A stretch of DNA of 40,460 nucleotides, from positions 1 through 40,460 of the forward strand of contig DAIEJF010000319.1 in the NCBI GenBank assembly GCA_027351005.1, read 5' to 3'. The notes beneath the pieces are model-generated. The model was not told the DNA's origin, did not search any database, and saw nothing but the letters and a program-made list of their open reading frames with translations. Positions 8,461-17,297 of the stretch are shown piece after piece. Source of the stretch: Paracoccaceae bacterium. Its GTDB lineage: Bacteria; Pseudomonadota; Alphaproteobacteria; Rhodobacterales; Rhodobacteraceae. Within the stretch, counting starts at the first letter, position 1, and every line of letters starts with the position of its first letter. The translations under genes were made by a program, and so were the position numbers.

Positions 8461-10040
8461 CACGCGGCCTTTCCGTTCATGCCGGCCATCAGCAGGCCCA
8501 GCTCGCGCTCGTCGGTTTCACCGGGGATGCGTTCGCCCATGATGCGGCCGTCAAACATCACGGCCACCCGGTCCGACAGGCTCAGGATCTCGTCCAGTTC
8601 CACCGAAACAAGCAGGATTGCCTTGCCCGCGTCGCGCAGCTTCACGATCTGCTGGTGGATGAACTCGATCGCGCCAATGTCCACCCCCCGTGTGGGCTGC
8701 CCGATCAGAAGCAGGTCCGGGTTGCGCTCGATTTCCCGGGCCACCACGATCTTCTGCTGATTGCCGCCGGAAAAGTTCTTGGCCGCCAGCCGCGGATCTG
8801 GCGGGCGCACGTCAAAACGCTGCATCTTGGCGGCGGTTTCCCGCAAGAGGCGCGCGTTGTCCATGATGAAGCGGTTCTTCTGATAGGCCGGATCGTTGTG
8901 ATAGCCGAAGGCTATGTTTTCCCAGGCTGTGAAATCCATGATCAGGCCCAGCCGCTGGCGGTCTTCGGGCACATGGGCGATGCCGTCGCGGCGCCGGGAC
9001 TGGCCATCGGAATGGCGGCCCGACAGGTCGATCGGCTTGTCGTTCATCCGCACTGTCCCGGTGCCGGTGGCAAACCCGCCCAGAACCTCCAGCAACTCTG
9101 TCTGTCCGTTGCCCGCAACGCCTGCGATTCCAAGGATTTCTCCCGCCCGCACATGCAGCGACACGCCCTTCAGCCGTTCGACGCCAAAGCGGTCCTTGAC
9201 CCGCAGGTCCTGCACCTCCAGCACCGTGCGCCCCGGGGTCGCGGGCTGCTTTTCCACCCGCAACAGCACCTTGCGCCCCACCATCAGCTCGGCCAGCTGT
9301 TCGGGGTTCGTCTCGGCCGTCTTGACCGTGGTGGTCATCTGGCCGCGGCGCATCACGCTGACGGAATCGGTGATCTCCATGATCTCGCGCAGCTTGTGCG
9401 TGATCAGGATGATCGTCTTTCCCTCACGCTTCAGATTGGCAAGGATGCGGAAGAGGTGGTCTGCCTCGGCCGGGGTCAGCACGCCGGTGGGCTCGTCCAG
9501 GATCAGGATGTCGGCTTGCCGGTAGAGCGCCTTGAGAATTTCGACCCGCTGCTGGTGCCCGACCGAGAGGTTCTCGATCAGCGCGTCGGGGTCCACATGC
9601 AGTTCGTATTCCTGTGCCAGATGCGTCAGCACCTTGCGCGCCTTGGCCAGCGACGGGCCCAGAAGCGCGCCTTCTTCGGCGCCCAGCACCACGTTTTCGA
9701 GCACCGTGAAATTCTGCACCAGCTTGAAATGCTGGAAGACCATCCCGATCCCGGCGCGGATCGCAGATTGGCTGTCGGGGATGTGGGTCACCTTCCCGTT
9801 GATCAGGATCTCGCCCGCGTCGGCCTTGTAGAAGCCGTAGAGGATCGACATCAGGGTCGATTTTCCCGCCCCGTTCTCTCCGATGATCCCGTGGATCGCC
9901 CCGCGCGCGACCTGCAACGAGATGTCCTTGTTGGCCTGGACCGGGCCGAAGGCCTTCGAGATTCCCCGAAGCTCCAGCACGGGAACGGATGTGGCGGGGG
10001 CGGCAGTTGCCTGCCGCCCCTGGGGATCACCCATTGCCAT
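8460..10040 (-). CDS. Nucleoside ABC transporter ATPase with two ABC domains (NupO/YufO-like)
   Basis: This 526-residue protein has two ATP-binding cassettes in tandem. The first is canonical: Walker A GENGAGKST near residue 55, the LSVGHQQR signature and Walker B ILILDEPTG. The second is degenerate in the RbsA manner: its P-loop reads GVAGNGQTEL and lacks the lysine, while FSGGNQQK near residue 422 and LLIGQPTRGVD are kept. Such proteins energise sugar and nucleoside importers. The N-terminal 18 residues are a variable Ala/Pro-rich extension; the start could also be the second ATG two codons on. It lies just downstream of the binding-protein gene. Confidence 0.92.
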   Translation of the reverse strand: MAMGDPQGRQATAAPATSVPVLELRGISKAFGPVQANKDISLQVARGAIHGIIGENGAGKSTLMSILYGFYKADAGEILINGKVTHIPDSQSAIRAGIGMVFQHFKLVQNFTVLENVVLGAEEGALLGPSLAKARKVLTHLAQEYELHVDPDALIENLSVGHQQRVEILKALYRQADILILDEPTGVLTPAEADHLFRILANLKREGKTIILITHKLREIMEITDSVSVMRRGQMTTTVKTAETNPEQLAELMVGRKVLLRVEKQPATPGRTVLEVQDLRVKDRFGVERLKGVSLHVRAGEILGIAGVAGNGQTELLEVLGGFATGTGTVRMNDKPIDLSGRHSDGQSRRRDGIAHVPEDRQRLGLIMDFTAWENIAFGYHNDPAYQKNRFIMDNARLLRETAAKMQRFDVRPPDPRLAAKNFSGGNQQKIVVAREIERNPDLLLIGQPTRGVDIGAIEFIHQQIVKLRDAGKAILLVSVELDEILSLSDRVAVMFDGRIMGERIPGETDERELGLLMAGMNGKAA

Positions 10041-10052
10041 GAGCGTTCTGCC

Positions 10053-11042
10053 TTACTGAACCGGGCAGGTGTTGTCGGTGGTGTAGTCGTGCACCTTGAT
10101 CGAGCCGTCCTCGATCCCGGCGGTCGCCTTGTCCAGCGCGGCCTTCATCGCGGGGGTGATCAGCTTGGCGTTGTTCTCGTCCATCGCGGCGGCCACACCA
10201 CCGGCCTTGAGATCCATGACCTTCACGCCGGGCTTCAGGTCGGCGCCGGCCTTGAACGCATCGAAGACCGCGTTGTCGACGCGCTTCTGCATCGAGGTCA
10301 GCACCTGGCCGGGGTGCATGTAGTTCTGGTTGCTGTCGACGCCGATCGACAGGATCTTGGCATCCGCCGCCGCCTGCAGGACGCCCACGCCGGTGCCGCC
10401 CGCGGCGGCATAGACCACGTCGGCACCCTGGCTGATCTGGCCCTTCGTCAGCTCGCCACCCTTCACCGGGTCGTTCCAGGCCGCCGGGGTGGTGCCGGTA
10501 TAGTTCACCAGAACCTTGGCATTGGCATTGGCCGCCTTCACACCCTGCGCGTAGCCGCATTCGAACTTGTGGATCAGCGGGATGTCCATGCCGCCGATGA
10601 AGCCCACCGTGCCCGACTTCGACGCCATGCCTGCCATCAGGCCGACAAGGTACGAGCCCTGCTCTTCGGTGAAGACGATCGATTCCACGTTCGGCTGGTT
10701 CACGACCATGTCCACGATCGCGAATTTGGTCTTCGGGAAGTCGGGAGCGACCTTGTTGAGCACGTCACCGAAGGCAAAGCCCGTCATCACCACCGGGTTG
10801 GCGCCCGACTCGGCCAGACGGCGCAGAACCTGCTCGCGCTGGGCTTCCGACTGGATCTCGACTTCGCGGAACTTGCCGCCGGTTTCCTTGGCCCATTTCT
10901 GGGCGCCGTGGAACGCGGCTTCGTTGAAGGATTTGTCGAACTTGCCGCCCAGATCGTAGATGATCGCCGGATCGGCAAGCGCCGCGCCGGCGGTCAGCGC
11001 CAGCGCCGCGGTCGCGCCGAGGAACTTGGTCATGAGGCTCAT
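10053..11042 (-). CDS. BMP-family purine nucleoside-binding protein of the ABC importer
   Basis: This 329-residue protein has a signal peptide (MSLMTKFLGATAALALTAGAALA, cleaved near ADP), followed by the BMP domain: IIYDLGGKFDKSFNE, GFAFGDVLNKVAPDFP, FTEEQGSYLVGLMAG, GFIGGMDIPLIHKFECGY, and ADVVYAAAGGTGVGVLQAA. Members bind purine nucleosides in the periplasm (PnrA, NupN). The start at ATG 11042 is favoured by GGGAGAG about 8 bases upstream; a second ATG three codons on is possible. It is the first gene of an operon running binding protein, ATPase, two permeases, nucleoside phosphorylase. Confidence 0.92.
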   Translation of the reverse strand: MSLMTKFLGATAALALTAGAALADPAIIYDLGGKFDKSFNEAAFHGAQKWAKETGGKFREVEIQSEAQREQVLRRLAESGANPVVMTGFAFGDVLNKVAPDFPKTKFAIVDMVVNQPNVESIVFTEEQGSYLVGLMAGMASKSGTVGFIGGMDIPLIHKFECGYAQGVKAANANAKVLVNYTGTTPAAWNDPVKGGELTKGQISQGADVVYAAAGGTGVGVLQAAADAKILSIGVDSNQNYMHPGQVLTSMQKRVDNAVFDAFKAGADLKPGVKVMDLKAGGVAAAMDENNAKLITPAMKAALDKATAGIEDGSIKVHDYTTDNTCPVQ

Positions 11043-11117
11043 GGGTAATCTCTCCCGGTTGTGGTTCTGTCCGCCCGCCACAGGGGCGGTCGGGGGTGTT
11101 TGCAGCGCCGCGATTAG

Positions 11118-11162
11118 GCGGATCATCCGCGAATAAGGACGCAGCTTGACCGGACGGTCAAG
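11118..11162 (-). promoter_or_regulatory. Operator and putative promoter of the nucleoside uptake operon
   Basis: A perfect 18-bp palindrome at 11145-11162 (CTTGACCG-GA-CGGTCAAG) lies about 100 bp before the binding-protein start. On the minus strand its first half contains TTGACC (11161-11156), which has a 17-bp spacer to CCTTAT (11138-11133), so the palindrome would overlap the -35 element, as expected for a repressor site. The core TTGACCG-NN-CGGTCAA differs by one symmetric base per half from the E. coli RutR consensus TTGACCANNTGGTCAA, suggesting a TetR-family regulator. A second short palindrome, GCGGAT-C-ATCCGC, is at 11118-11130, near the expected transcript start. A hairpin (11071-11089) follows in the leader. 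The regulator is not in the window. Confidence 0.6.
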
Positions 11163-11235
11163 TGAGATGTTGAGGAGTGCAGGCGCCTGTCGGGGACGGC
11201 GCCCTACCTTGCGGAAAAGCAGGGCAAAGCGGCGC

Positions 11236-11646
11236 TCAAAGCGGCCGCGACAGCAAGAGCGCATCGACCTGCGTCCCCCCGGGCGTGCGGTAGTAGCCGC
11301 GGCGGCGACCGTCTTCGGACCAGCCCGCCAGACGGTAGAGCGCCCGCGCCGCGGCATTGTCGGCGGCCACCTCGAGGAAGGCGCGACCGGCCCCGCGGGC
11401 CCGGGCCTCGGCCTCGAATCCGGCCAGCAGCGCCCGGCCCCGCCCCTGTCTGCGCGCCGCCGGTGCGACGACGAGCGTCAGCAGCTCGGCCTCGTCCAGC
11501 ACGACGTGGCCCAGGGCGAAGCCGCGGGTATCGCCGACCAGAAAGACCCCGGGCAATGCCAGCAGCCCCGCGATTTCCGCCGCGCTCCACGGCCTGGGGG
11601 TGGTGAAGCCCGCGGTATGCAGGGCGGCCAGGTCTTCGGGGCTCAC
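11236..11646 (-). CDS. rimI: GNAT acetyltransferase, RimI-like (ribosomal protein S18 alanine N-acetyltransferase)
   Basis: The 136-residue GNAT protein has the acetyl-CoA-binding motif LLTLVVAPAARRQGRGRALL (QGRGRA pyrophosphate loop) and the FLEVAADNAAARALYRLAGW segment that closely follows RimI proteins, ending GYYRTPG. The start is GTG 11646, overlapping the tsaB stop as GTGA, so it is coupled. RimI commonly sits next to tsaB; on that basis it probably acetylates the N-terminus of S18 or a similar target, but the substrate is inferred from neighbourhood. Length is close to the 140-150 residues usual for RimI. Confidence 0.8.
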   Translation of the reverse strand: MSPEDLAALHTAGFTTPRPWSAAEIAGLLALPGVFLVGDTRGFALGHVVLDEAELLTLVVAPAARRQGRGRALLAGFEAEARARGAGRAFLEVAADNAAARALYRLAGWSEDGRRRGYYRTPGGTQVDALLLSRPL

Positions 11647-12269
11647 GGCAGGATCACCGGGGGCGGGTCGGCAGCGATGGCCGCGTCGGCCGGGCGCAGG
11701 TAAAGCGGTGCGGGCCGGGGCTGCGGCGTGCCAAGCCTGCGGGCGGCAATGCGGGCGATGGCCACGGCCAGCGGCATCGCGGCAGGCAGAATCGGCCCGC
11801 CCGCGATGAGTGCCGCACCGCCACCCGTGCGCGGCAGCGCGCCCAGATCGGGCAGGGGCGCCTCGATCAGCGCGGGTGCGGAATCGCCGTCGAACCGTTG
11901 CAGGTAAACGGCGCCGCGCCGGGCATCCTCGATCACCGCGACGGGCCGGGGCTGACCTTCGGCCAGCGCCTCGAGCCGACTGACGCCGATGGCCTGCCGA
12001 CCCAGCGACAGGGCAAGCCCACGCGCGGCCGAGACCGACAGTCGCACGCCGGTAAAGTTGCCGGGGCCGATGCCGACCCCAATCCCGTGCAGGTCGCGCC
12101 AACCGGCCCCGGCCTGCGCCAGCATCTCGTCAAGCAGGGGAAACAGCCGCTCGGCCTGGCCGGTTGCCATCGGCTCGTCCGCGGCGACCAGTACATGGTC
12201 GCCCTGAAGCAACGCGGCCGCGCATGCGGCCGCGGAGGGGTCGAAGGCAAGGATCAGCGGCGCGGCCAA
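11643..12269 (-). CDS. tsaB: tRNA threonylcarbamoyladenosine biosynthesis protein TsaB
   Basis: The 208-residue product belongs to the ASKHA-fold TsaB family, which scaffolds TsaD/TsaE in making t6A37 on ANN-reading tRNAs. Visible marks are ILAFDPSAAACAAALL at the start, ERLFPLLDEMLAQAG, and the strongly conserved IGPGNFTGVRLSVSAARGLALSLG. The first codon is TTG at 12269 (no ATG or GTG is available at this position), 3 bases after the nfuA stop, so translation probably relies on coupling. The downstream rimI overlaps by 4 bases. Confidence 0.9.
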   Translation of the reverse strand: MAAPLILAFDPSAAACAAALLQGDHVLVAADEPMATGQAERLFPLLDEMLAQAGAGWRDLHGIGVGIGPGNFTGVRLSVSAARGLALSLGRQAIGVSRLEALAEGQPRPVAVIEDARRGAVYLQRFDGDSAPALIEAPLPDLGALPRTGGGAALIAGGPILPAAMPLAVAIARIAARRLGTPQPRPAPLYLRPADAAIAADPPPVILP

Positions 12270-12272
12270 GGC

Positions 12273-12830
12273 TCAGGCGGCGACGGCGCGCACCTCGACC
12301 ACTTCGGGGATGTAGTGGCGCAGAAGGTTCTCGATGCCCATCTTCAGCGTCAGCGTGGACGAGGGGCAACCCGCGCAGGCGCCCTTCATGTGCAGATAGA
12401 CGATCCCGCGGTCGAAGCCGCGGAAGGTGATGTCGCCACCGTCATTGGCCACCGCCGGGCGCACGCGCGTGTCGAGCAGTTCCTTGATCTGCGACACGAT
12501 TTCCGAATCCGGCCCATCCTGCTCGGAATGCTCGGCCGCGGCCGGACCCTCGATGGCCGCATCGCCCGACTGGAAATGCTCCATAATCGCGCCAAGGATC
12601 GCGGGCTTCACATGCGACCATTCGCGGCTGTCTTCCTTGGTGACGGTCACGAAGTCGCGCCCGAGGAAGACACCGGCAACCCCGCCCGCCGCAAAGATCC
12701 GGCGGGCGAGCGGCGAACTGGCCGCCACATCGACCGAGGCGAAATCGGCGGTGCCCGTTTCCAGCACGGTCTGACCCGGAAGGAACATCAGCGTGGCGGG
12801 GTTGGGGGTGGATTCTGTCTGGATGAACAT
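12273..12830 (-). CDS. nfuA: NfuA-type Fe-S cluster carrier protein
   Basis: The 185-residue protein begins with the Nfu N-terminal domain (MFIQTESTPNPATLMFLPG, then AASSPLARRIFAAGGVAGVFLGRDFVTVTK) and ends with a NifU-like domain whose ACAGCPSS motif provides the cluster ligands Cys152 and Cys155. Such proteins carry [4Fe-4S] clusters to client enzymes. The start ATG 12830 has GGAG 8 bases upstream. It heads a three-gene operon with tsaB and rimI. The TTGACT-17-CATATC promoter lies just upstream. Confidence 0.92.
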   Translation of the reverse strand: MFIQTESTPNPATLMFLPGQTVLETGTADFASVDVAASSPLARRIFAAGGVAGVFLGRDFVTVTKEDSREWSHVKPAILGAIMEHFQSGDAAIEGPAAAEHSEQDGPDSEIVSQIKELLDTRVRPAVANDGGDITFRGFDRGIVYLHMKGACAGCPSSTLTLKMGIENLLRHYIPEVVEVRAVAA

Positions 12831-12855
12831 TGGAAATCTCCGACTGTTACACTCG

Positions 12856-12884
12856 GATATGCGCGCGGCGGTGACGAAAGTCAA
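12856..12884 (-). promoter_or_regulatory. Sigma-70 type promoter of nfuA-tsaB-rimI
   Basis: On the minus strand TTGACT (12884-12879) and CATATC (12861-12856) are separated by exactly 17 bp and lie 26 bp before the nfuA start codon, giving a leader of about 20 nt that contains the GGAG ribosome binding site. This is the clearest housekeeping-type promoter in the window. Confidence 0.65.
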
Positions 12885-13217
12885 TTGCGGTAGGTCGGCG
12901 CAGCCTGTCTGGGCCATTCGTCGCCCCGAATCGCGCAGCCGACGCCCCGCGCCGCGCCTTGTCGCTAAGGATCCCGGAGCGGGGTGGCGCTGCGCCAATT
13001 CTCTTCAACTTGTCAAGACAACTATTCGAAATGGCGGCATTTTCCGCGCATCCCGGAAAAGCATCGAAATTTAGTGAAAATTGTGGCATAAATCGGGCGA
13101 TGGCTAAGGGGCGCGTCCCCCGCGCACATCTATTACAGGGCGACCCTCGCGGCGGTTCAGGCGAGTGGATTGGGCCTGGGATTTTTGCAGGCTCGGCATG
13201 TTCAGGGAGTGATAGAA
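12885..13217. other. Divergent intergenic region between nfuA and the VPxPA-CTERM gene
   Basis: This stretch of about 330 bp has lower G+C in its middle than its surroundings. No convincing gene is seen. A small perfect palindrome TTGTC-AA-GACAA lies at 13010-13021. For the rightward gene a weak sigma-70-like pair, TCGAAA (13064-13069) and CATAAA (13087-13092) with 17-bp spacing, would give a leader of about 120 nt. None of these is demonstrated. Confidence 0.4.
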
Positions 13218-13856
13218 ATGATGAAAGCATTTGCCCTAGCTTCGGCGCTTGCGCTGAGTGCTGCTGCGGGTACGGCTCAGGCGTCGACCATGGTGCCTCT
13301 GTCGGGCGTCTTCCATATCAACATCTACAGCGGCGCTGCGGGCACGAGCGCCACCGAGAGCAACGTGTCAGGCTCGACGATGACATCGTCGGTCACTTAC
13401 ACGGGCCTGCTGGATTTCGCGGTGAACCTGCCGCAGAGCCAGTCCGGCACCACGATCGCCCAGTTCCTGGGAACAGGGACCGGCAGCTATGTGGTGAACT
13501 CGGGCGCCTCGGCGCTGGGCAACCTGCTCAGCCAGCCGAGCTTCGCGCTGACAACGCTGTTCGACATCACGGGCGGTCTGCTGATCAACGCCACGACGAG
13601 CGTCTCGCTGACGCATGACGATGGCGTGAGCTTCTGCCAGGCCACCTGCGATTCGGGCCATTCGGCACCGACCTCGGCGGTGACGGATGCCTTCTCGGCC
13701 ACTGGCGGCGCCTATCGGATCATCTACGCGGCAACGAACGGCAACCCGAGCATCCTTCAGGGGATGGCGACGGTTCCGGTTCCGGCGGCGGGTGTCCTGC
13801 TGATGGGCGGTCTGGCCGGGTTCGGCCTGCTGAAGCGCCGCCGCCGCGCGTCCTGA
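13218..13856 (+). CDS. Secreted protein with VPxPA-CTERM sorting signal
   Basis: The 212-residue protein has a signal peptide (MMKAFALASALALSAAAGTAQAS), a Ser/Thr/Gly-rich exported domain with one Cys pair (CQATC), and a C-terminal tripartite sorting signal: VPVPAAGVLLMGG, a hydrophobic segment, then LLKRRRRAS. This matches the VPLPA/PEP-CTERM class processed by exosortases and linked to surface or extracellular-matrix proteins in Rhodobacterales. ATG 13218 follows GGGAG by 8 bases; a second ATG comes next. No exosortase gene is present here. The mature domain is not one I recognise. It is probably a single-gene unit, since a strong terminator follows. Confidence 0.78.
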   Translation: MMKAFALASALALSAAAGTAQASTMVPLSGVFHINIYSGAAGTSATESNVSGSTMTSSVTYTGLLDFAVNLPQSQSGTTIAQFLGTGTGSYVVNSGASALGNLLSQPSFALTTLFDITGGLLINATTSVSLTHDDGVSFCQATCDSGHSAPTSAVTDAFSATGGAYRIIYAATNGNPSILQGMATVPVPAAGVLLMGGLAGFGLLKRRRRAS

Positions 13857-13879
13857 CCGGCAATCGCACGAACGACATC

Positions 13880-13905
13880 GGGCGGCGCCTTGCGCCGCCC
13901 GTTTT
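13880..13905 (+). terminator. Intrinsic terminator after the VPxPA-CTERM gene
   Basis: A perfect 9-bp stem GGGCGGCGC (13880-13888) and GCGCCGCCC (13892-13900) closes a 3-nt CTT loop and is followed by GTTTTC. It starts 24 bases after the stop codon. It could also act on the convergent uspA pseudogene side, but the T run favours the plus strand. Confidence 0.8.
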
Positions 13906-13929
13906 CATCGGCGCCATCGCGCACGACGG

Positions 13930-14385
13930 TCAGGTGATCGCCTCCAGCCGTTCCTTCGACATTTCGCCGGGAACGATGGTGATCGGGATCGGCAGGGTGC
14001 CCGAGGCGCGCGACAGGTGCGTGACCAGCTTGCCCGGCCCGCTCTTGTCGGTTCCCGCGCCCAGTACCAGCACGCCGATCTGCGGATCATCCTTGATCTG
14101 GGCCAGAATCTCGGTCACCGGCTCTCCCTCGCGGATTACCAGTTCCGGCTCCACCCCGTGACCCGAGCGCATCCATTTTGCGAAGACCTAGAAATGCGCC
14201 TCGATCCGTTCACGGGCCTCGGCCCGCATCAGATCCGCGACGCCGGTCCAGTACTTGAACTCCTCGGGCGGGATGACGGACAGGATCTGGACGCCGCCGT
14301 GGGTCCGCGCCGCGCGCAGGGCGGCGAAGCGCATCGCGTTCAGGCATTCGCGGCTGTCGTCGAGCACGACGAGGAACTTGCGCAT
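13930..14385 (-). pseudogene. Universal stress protein (UspA family) interrupted by an in-frame amber codon
   Basis: Read through, this frame encodes a 150-residue single-domain Usp with MRKFLVVLDDSRECLNAMRFAA at the start, and the nucleotide-binding loop GAGTDKSGPGKLVT (G-2x-G-9x-G pattern) near the C-terminus, ending MSKERLEAIT. Codon 66 is TAG (14188-14190): the text reads IEAHF-stop-VFAKWM with no frame change. From memory, relatives have Glu here (HFEVFAKWMR), so one G-to-T change (GAG to TAG) explains it. The upstream part lacks the ATP loop; an ATG directly after VFAKW (14172) could at most restart the C-terminal half. The start at ATG 14385 has GGAGG 7 bases before it. Either a real nonsense mutation or a base error in the sequence. 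Confidence 0.85.
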
Positions 14386-14775
14386 GATCATCCCTCCGGA
14401 CGCGCCGATCATCGCCGAACCGCAAGCCCCTTGGCAAGCCCGTCGGGGGTGGCGCGCGGCGGCAAGGAACCCCCGGCGCGAGGCCGGGGGTCGCGGTCTT
14501 GCCGGATCGGCGACGAACCGCCATCGTCCGGGCCCCGTACCCCTGACAGAGGCCAGGTGGGGAAGGCGATACTGCGCCCGGACGGCCGGTGGACACGGGC
14601 CACCCATGACATACGCAGGTGCCGCGGTTTTCCGTCGCGCCTCGCGCCAAAACAGATCCGGTTGGTGAGATTTGGCGACACACGCGCGTCGCCGGGCGGA
14701 TGCACGCCGAGTTGACTTGCGCATTCCGCGCGCCTGCGAAAGGTTGCGGCGCAAATATTCCAATGGGAGAATGTC
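14386..14775. other. Divergent intergenic region between uspA pseudogene and ldt
   Basis: About 390 bp with no convincing gene. It contains a perfect 8-bp hairpin, CCCCCGGC-GCGAG-GCCGGGGG (14470-14490), without a T run on either strand. Before ldt a TTGACT (14712-14717) could be a -35 box, but the hexamer 17 bp on (TGCGAA) is poor. A lower-GC stretch GCAAATATTCCAATGGGAGAATG precedes the ldt start and contains its GGGAGA ribosome binding site. Confidence 0.4.
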
Positions 14776-15369
14776 ATGCCCGGACCCACTCTGGATCGTC
14801 GGCGGTTGCTTGCGCTGGGGGCCGCTGCACTGGCCAGCCCGGCCATCGCGCGCGCAGATCAACTGACCGGCAACCCCGCCGATGTCACTGACCCCGCCGC
14901 TGACCCGCGACACAACATTTCCAGCTTCACCTCGAAGCGCTGGCAGGACTATTTCGAAAACCTGAATAACGGCGTGATCCTGGCCGACACCACCTCGCGC
15001 GCGGTCCACTTCTGGAATGAAGACGCAAGCGTCTACCTGCTTTACCCCTCGTCGGTGCCTACCGCGCCGGAACTGACCCGCAAGGGCATGACGCGGGTGG
15101 TCGAGAAGGTGGTCGGCCCGACCTGGCATCCGACCCCATCAATGCGGGTGCGGATGCCCTGGCTGCCGCCGGTTGTCGGCCCGGGCCCGGACAACCCGCT
15201 GGGGCCCTTCGCGCTCTATCTCTCGTGGCAGTATTACCGGGTGCACGGCACGCAGGATACGCGCAAGATCGGCCGCGCCTCGTCCGACGGCTGCATCGGG
15301 CTTTACAACGAGGATATCACCACGCTGTTCAAATACGCGAAGGTGGGCACCCAGGTCCGCATCATCTGA
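14776..15369 (+). CDS. L,D-transpeptidase (YkuD family)
   Basis: The 197-residue exported enzyme has a twin-arginine-like signal (LDRRRLLALGAAALASPAIARA) and a YkuD catalytic domain with the full active-site block: HGTQDTRKIGR with His157, then ASSDGCIGLYNED with the nucleophile Cys173. Such enzymes make 3-3 peptidoglycan crosslinks or attach proteins to diaminopimelate residues in the periplasm. The N-terminal half of the mature protein (ITSF-like start through VYLLYPSS) is typical of short YkuD proteins in Rhodobacteraceae that act on their own. ATG 14776 has GGGAGA upstream. Neighbours are not functionally linked. Confidence 0.9.
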   Translation: MPGPTLDRRRLLALGAAALASPAIARADQLTGNPADVTDPAADPRHNISSFTSKRWQDYFENLNNGVILADTTSRAVHFWNEDASVYLLYPSSVPTAPELTRKGMTRVVEKVVGPTWHPTPSMRVRMPWLPPVVGPGPDNPLGPFALYLSWQYYRVHGTQDTRKIGRASSDGCIGLYNEDITTLFKYAKVGTQVRII

Positions 15370-15481
15370 TCGTCCGGCACGCCTGCTGCACCCCGGCTTG
15401 ACCCGTGCGGTGCAGCGGGAGTGAGGCGCCAGGTGTGCCGCATCGGGCGGGGCGGGCCTCGCCACCCCACCCGCAGGGCGC

Positions 15482-16534
15482 CTACCGGCGCGAGCGGATC
15501 ATGCCCACGATGTCCAGCGTGCGCGCAAGGATCGGCTGGGCGATCGCGTCGGCCCGCTCGGCGCCGTTTCCAAGGATACGGTCGATTTCCGCGGGGTCGG
15601 CCATCAGTCGCTGCATCTCTGTCGAGATCGGTGACAGCTTGGCCACGGCAAGGTCGGCCAGCGCGGGCTTGAAGGTGCCAAAGCCCTGGCCCGCGTATTG
15701 GGCAAGCACCTCTTCCACCGAGATGTCGGCCAGCGCGGCGAAGATGTTCACCAGGTTCCGCGCCTCGGGCCTGCCGTCCAGCCCATCGGGCGTGTCGGGC
15801 AGCAGTTCGGCGTCGGTGCGCGCCTTGCGGAACTTGGCGGCGATGGTGTCTGCGTCGTCGGTCAGGTTGATGCGGGACTGATCCGAGGGGTCGGATTTCG
15901 ACATCTTCTTGGACCCGTCGCGCAGGCTCATCACCCGCGTCGCCGCCCCCTCGATGACCGGGGCGGTCAGCGGGAAGAAATCCACCTTGTAGTCGTGGTT
16001 GAACTTTGCGGCGATGTCGCGGGTCAGTTCCACATGCTGCTTCTGATCCTCGCCCACGGGAACATGGGTCGCGTGATAGACCAGGATGTCCGCCGCCATC
16101 AGGCTGGGGTAGGCATAAAGCCCGAGCGAGGCGTTCTCGGCGTTCTTGCCCACCTTGTCCTTGAACTGCGTCATCCGGTTCATCCAGCCCAGACGCGCCA
16201 CGCAGTTGAAGATCCAGCCCAGCTCGGCATGGGCCGACACTTGGCTCTGGTTGAACAGGATGGATCTTACCGGGTCGATCCCCGCGGCGATGAAGGCCGC
16301 GGCGGCCTCGCGGGTCTGCTGGCGCAGCCGCTCGGGGTCCTGCCAGACGGTGATCGCGTGCAGGTCGACAAGGCAGTAGATGGTTTCCATCCCCTCGTCC
16401 TGCATCGCCACAAAGCGCTTGAGCGCGCCAAGATAGTTGCCCAGCGTCAGCCCGCCCGAGGGCTGGATGCCCGAAAAGACGCGGGGGGTGAACTGCGCCT
16501 TGCCGACGTGAGGCGTTTGGACCGCTTCCGTCAT
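15482..16534 (-). CDS. trpS: Tryptophanyl-tRNA synthetase
   Basis: The 350-residue class I synthetase charges tRNA-Trp. It has the HIGH-equivalent [13 protein letters not shown] (residues 25-37), the Trp-pocket DLHAIT (58-63), the ATP-site GEDQKQH (161-167), and the KMSKS loop at 210-214 ([11 protein letters not shown]). Length and domain order match bacterial TrpRS. It starts at ATG 16534 and ends in TAG. An insertion between KMSKS and the C-terminal helices ([18 protein letters not shown]) is typical of alphaproteobacterial members. It is transcribed alone, divergently from the rhomboid-like gene with a 76-bp gap. Confidence 0.96.
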   Translation of the reverse strand: MTEAVQTPHVGKAQFTPRVFSGIQPSGGLTLGNYLGALKRFVAMQDEGMETIYCLVDLHAITVWQDPERLRQQTREAAAAFIAAGIDPVRSILFNQSQVSAHAELGWIFNCVARLGWMNRMTQFKDKVGKNAENASLGLYAYPSLMAADILVYHATHVPVGEDQKQHVELTRDIAAKFNHDYKVDFFPLTAPVIEGAATRVMSLRDGSKKMSKSDPSDQSRINLTDDADTIAAKFRKARTDAELLPDTPDGLDGRPEARNLVNIFAALADISVEEVLAQYAGQGFGTFKPALADLAVAKLSPISTEMQRLMADPAEIDRILGNGAERADAIAQPILARTLDIVGMIRSRR

Positions 16535-16610
16535 CTGTCACTCCGTCTGGAAATTGTTGCTCGCCGGGCTTATCGCTGGCGCCCTAGGACGTCAATGAAA
16601 GGGTCGCCCG

Positions 16611-17297
16611 ATGGATCTGGACCACAACGCCCACCCGCTGAACCCGCTGCCCTGGGTGGTGTGGATTCTGGCACTGCCGATCGCCGCGATCGAGATCGTG
16701 CTAAGCCTTGCCGGTTACGGGCTGATCGGCGGGCCTGCCGCGGTGGGTTGGCGGCTGGAGGCGATGCAGACCTATGCCTTTTCGCCGCCGATCTTCCAGT
16801 GGATGATCGAGAACCGCTATTTTCCGGCCGAACACATGCTGCGCTTCGTCAGCTACATGTTCGTTCACGTCAACCCGACCCATGCCGTCTTCGTTGTGGT
16901 CTTCATCCTGGCTCTGGGGAAATATGTGGCCGAGGTGTTCCGGCCCTGGGCGGTGCTGGTGCTGTTCTTCGCCTCGGGCATCGTGGGGGCTCTGGCCTAT
17001 GGCCTGCTGTCGGGTACCCAGATGGTGCTGGTGGGGGGCTATCCCCCGGTCTACGGGCTGATCGGCGGCTTCAGCTTCATCATCTGGACGCGGCTTGGCC
17101 AGAGCGGGGGGAACCGGATCGGCGCCTTCAGCCTGATCGGCATGTTCCTGGGCGTGCAGCTTCTGTTCGGCCTGCTGTTCGGCGGCGGGCGCGACTGGAT
17201 CGCCGACCTCGCCGGTTTTGCCACCGGCTTCGGCCTGTCGTTCGTGGTCAGCCCCGGCGGGATCGGGCGGGCGGTCGACGCGATCCGCCGCCGCTAG
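16611..17297 (+). CDS. Rhomboid-like membrane protein lacking catalytic residues
   Basis: This 228-residue protein has about six membrane segments and a rhomboid layout: the loop-1/TM2 block MFVHVNPTHAVFVVVFILALGKYVAEVF, the TM4 region VGGYPPVYGLIGGF and the TM6 region ADLAGFATGFGLSF. In active rhomboids TM4 carries GxSG and TM6 carries a catalytic His (AHxxGF). Here the serine position is Tyr144 (GGYPP in place of GASGA) and the histidine position is Asp199, so both members of the dyad are missing. It is probably a pseudoprotease that binds or chaperones membrane clients. It starts at ATG 16611 (weak AAAGGG upstream) and shares a CTAG stop with convergent murJ. Confidence 0.8.
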   Translation: MDLDHNAHPLNPLPWVVWILALPIAAIEIVLSLAGYGLIGGPAAVGWRLEAMQTYAFSPPIFQWMIENRYFPAEHMLRFVSYMFVHVNPTHAVFVVVFILALGKYVAEVFRPWAVLVLFFASGIVGALAYGLLSGTQMVLVGGYPPVYGLIGGFSFIIWTRLGQSGGNRIGAFSLIGMFLGVQLLFGLLFGGGRDWIADLAGFATGFGLSFVVSPGGIGRAVDAIRRR